From assembly GCF_031846485.1 (NCBI RefSeq), contig NZ_JAVRHQ010000008.1, positions 1 through 64,000 on the forward strand: a stretch of 64,000 bases of DNA. Reading direction: 5' to 3'. Source of the DNA: Autumnicola tepida (GTDB lineage: Bacteria > Bacteroidota > Bacteroidia > Flavobacteriales > Flavobacteriaceae). Shown piece by piece: positions 62,880 through 64,000 of this stretch (position 1 is the stretch's first letter; the number at the start of each line of letters is the position of its first letter). Below the pieces are notes generated by a model. That model was given only the letters and a program-made list of their open reading frames with translations. It was not told the origin of the DNA and did no database searches. Both the position numbers and the translations under genes were made by a program.

Positions 62880-63300
62880 TCAATCTAATGTTTTTATACT
62901 GAAATCATCAAAGTAAGTTACAGCATCTTCTTTGGTCCATAAACCCACCTTACCAGCTTTAGTGAGGGTGGTATCTTTAACTTTAAATACTCCTTATTGT
63001 TCAAATAAATGGTAAATCATCACTTTTAATATTAATTCCAGGCTCTTCCAGTTATCACCTAGAGCGGCAACATCTAAGCCATAGGTTTTTCCTTTTCCTA
63101 CAAGGGGCAAATCTCTGCGTTAGCCATCTTCTACTTTGTACACACCACGTTATCCTCGAGTGGATTTGCCCGTACTACATAATAATTGTTTTATCCATAA
63201 ACCGCCGCCCTTGTCGTGATTGCCGGTTACACCTTTTAAACATACCGTAAGTACCATATCCTTTGTTATCATGCTGTTATCGACAATAGGGTTACAGCAC
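62880..63300 (-). pseudogene. DUF1080-like (3-keto-disaccharide hydrolase-type) gene remnant
   Basis: The minus strand reads KDMVLTVCLKGVTG, then GGGLWI, then VYKVEDG and LPLVGKGKTYGLDV, and ends KVGLWTKEDAVTYFDDFSI before TGA at 62880. Stops and at least two frame changes interrupt it, and the 5' end is missing. The ending is typical of the beta-sandwich DUF1080 family (3-keto-disaccharide hydrolase-like). It lies between the DUF1259 gene and the chromate transporter and was probably their operon partner. Confidence 0.65.
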
Positions 63301-63304
63301 ATAA

Positions 63305-64000
63305 TCAACCTAATTCCTTAAATATGAAGAAATAGATGATACCTGATAAAACACTGATCAGGATAGTTTTCAACATATCCCATTTCAAAATGAAATATAC
63401 AAAAGAGGCTATTAGAGCAATAATTAATGATCCAATATTAACTGTGCTCCATTCGGGAATCAACCACCTTGCTCCGTACAGATATTTTTCGTTAACCTCA
63501 GAGAAAAGGGTGTGGATTGCAAACCAGACACCCAGATTAAGTACAACCCCTACTACGGCAGCTGTAATTCCTGATAGTGCAGTGGTTAAACTTTTATTGC
63601 CCCGTAGGTATTCTATATAAGGAGCGCCTGTAAAAATGAATAGAAAGCAAGGTACAAAGGTAACCCAGGTAACCATCAGGGAAGCTAAAATTCCAGCTGT
63701 TAGAGGATCGAGAGAGCCGCTTAATCTATAGGCCCCCATGAAGCCTACGAACTGTACCACCTGTATCAGCGGACCCGGCGTAGTTTCGGCCATACCCAGT
63801 CCATCCAACATTTCACCGGATTGTAACCAGCCATAATCTTCAACCGCTTTTTGAGCGATATAGGCTAATACAGCATAAGCCCCTCCGAAAGTTAGAACGG
63901 CCGTTTTACTGAAAAATAAGCCTTCCGAGAAGAAAATGTTTTCGACCCCAATCACCAGTCCAAGGATCAATAGTGGTAAAGACCATAGCGTTAGGAAAAT
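63305..64000 (-). CDS. chrA: Chromate transporter (ChrA family), C-terminal half, continues past the window
   Basis: The frame is open to the window edge, so the 5' end lies outside. The visible 232 codons are the second half of a long-chain CHR transporter. The signature FSKTAVLTFGGAYAVLAYIAQKAVEDYGWL is here (given in part: LTFGGAYAVLAYI), with MAETTPGPLIQVVQFVGF and about five membrane helices. Preceding residues (SLPLLLILGLVIG) show that it continues upstream, so the TTG near 63970 is not a start. The family exports chromate from the cytoplasm. No chrB-type regulator is visible. Confidence 0.88.
   Translation of the reverse strand: MFLTLWSLPLLILGLVIGVENIFFSEGLFFSKTAVLTFGGAYAVLAYIAQKAVEDYGWLQSGEMLDGLGMAETTPGPLIQVVQFVGFMGAYRLSGSLDPLTAGILASLMVTWVTFVPCFLFIFTGAPYIEYLRGNKSLTTALSGITAAVVGVVLNLGVWFAIHTLFSEVNEKYLYGARWLIPEWSTVNIGSLIIALIASFVYFILKWDMLKTILISVLSGIIYFFIFKELG

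Overview
The window looks like a chromosome segment of a marine or soil Flavobacteriia member (Bacteroidota), close to the Gramella/Salegentibacter/Salinimicrobium type. This rests on AT-rich DNA, weak Shine-Dalgarno signals, a type IX secretion C-terminal sorting domain, SprB and MBG repeats, DUF6090, LytTR and single-domain regulators, and an IntDOT-like integrase. No rRNA, tRNA or CRISPR array was recognised.

Layout. 1-2454 is a decayed accessory zone: a window-edge fragment of a GH87-type alpha-1,3-glucanase, a umuC remnant and a dead IS1595/ISXO2-type transposase. 2584-5386 is a PAS-PAS-PAS-GAF histidine kinase with a receiver protein. 6294-15059 is a 2611-residue T9SS-exported adhesin with twelve 426-bp tandem repeats, followed by an outer-membrane barrel protein and a clear terminator. 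15430-25998 holds a universal stress protein, a membrane-tethered AraC/TPR regulator divergent from an ankyrin lipoprotein and an acyltransferase, a DUF6090 protein, a serine hydrolase and several small envelope genes. 26343-29209 is a LytTR regulator plus TPR/LytS-type kinase operon. 29526-30861 is a frameshifted GH8 reducing-end xylose-releasing enzyme. 31167-44905 is a signalling-dense block: a LytTR protein lacking its receiver aspartate, a PAS/GAF protein that stops after the histidine-phosphotransfer helices, and an apparent operon of hybrid kinase, pseudo-receiver-HPt, receiver, HEAT membrane protein and processive family 2 glycosyltransferase.

A 15.2-kb integrative island lies between two 71-bp near-identical direct repeats (45204-45274 and 60355-60425), with a tyrosine recombinase next to the right one. 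Its cargo looks defensive: a 1449-residue CHAT caspase-like protein; an XRE repressor with twin operators divergent from nucleotidyltransferase/HEPN-like genes; and a retron with a PRTase/winged-helix protein, a msr-msd RNA and a reverse transcriptase carrying the NAxxH, YADD and VTG motifs. The RNA is visible as a 15-bp perfect inverted repeat framed by a pairing a1/a2 duplex, all in the 190-bp gap between the two genes.

The island and its right flank also carry two copies, and a partial third, of a large structured repeat whose stems show compensatory changes. I could not assign it to any element I know. It and the retron are the best candidates for new biology here. The right edge holds a DUF1259 lipoprotein, a decayed DUF1080-like gene and the C-terminal half of a chromate transporter that runs out of the window.
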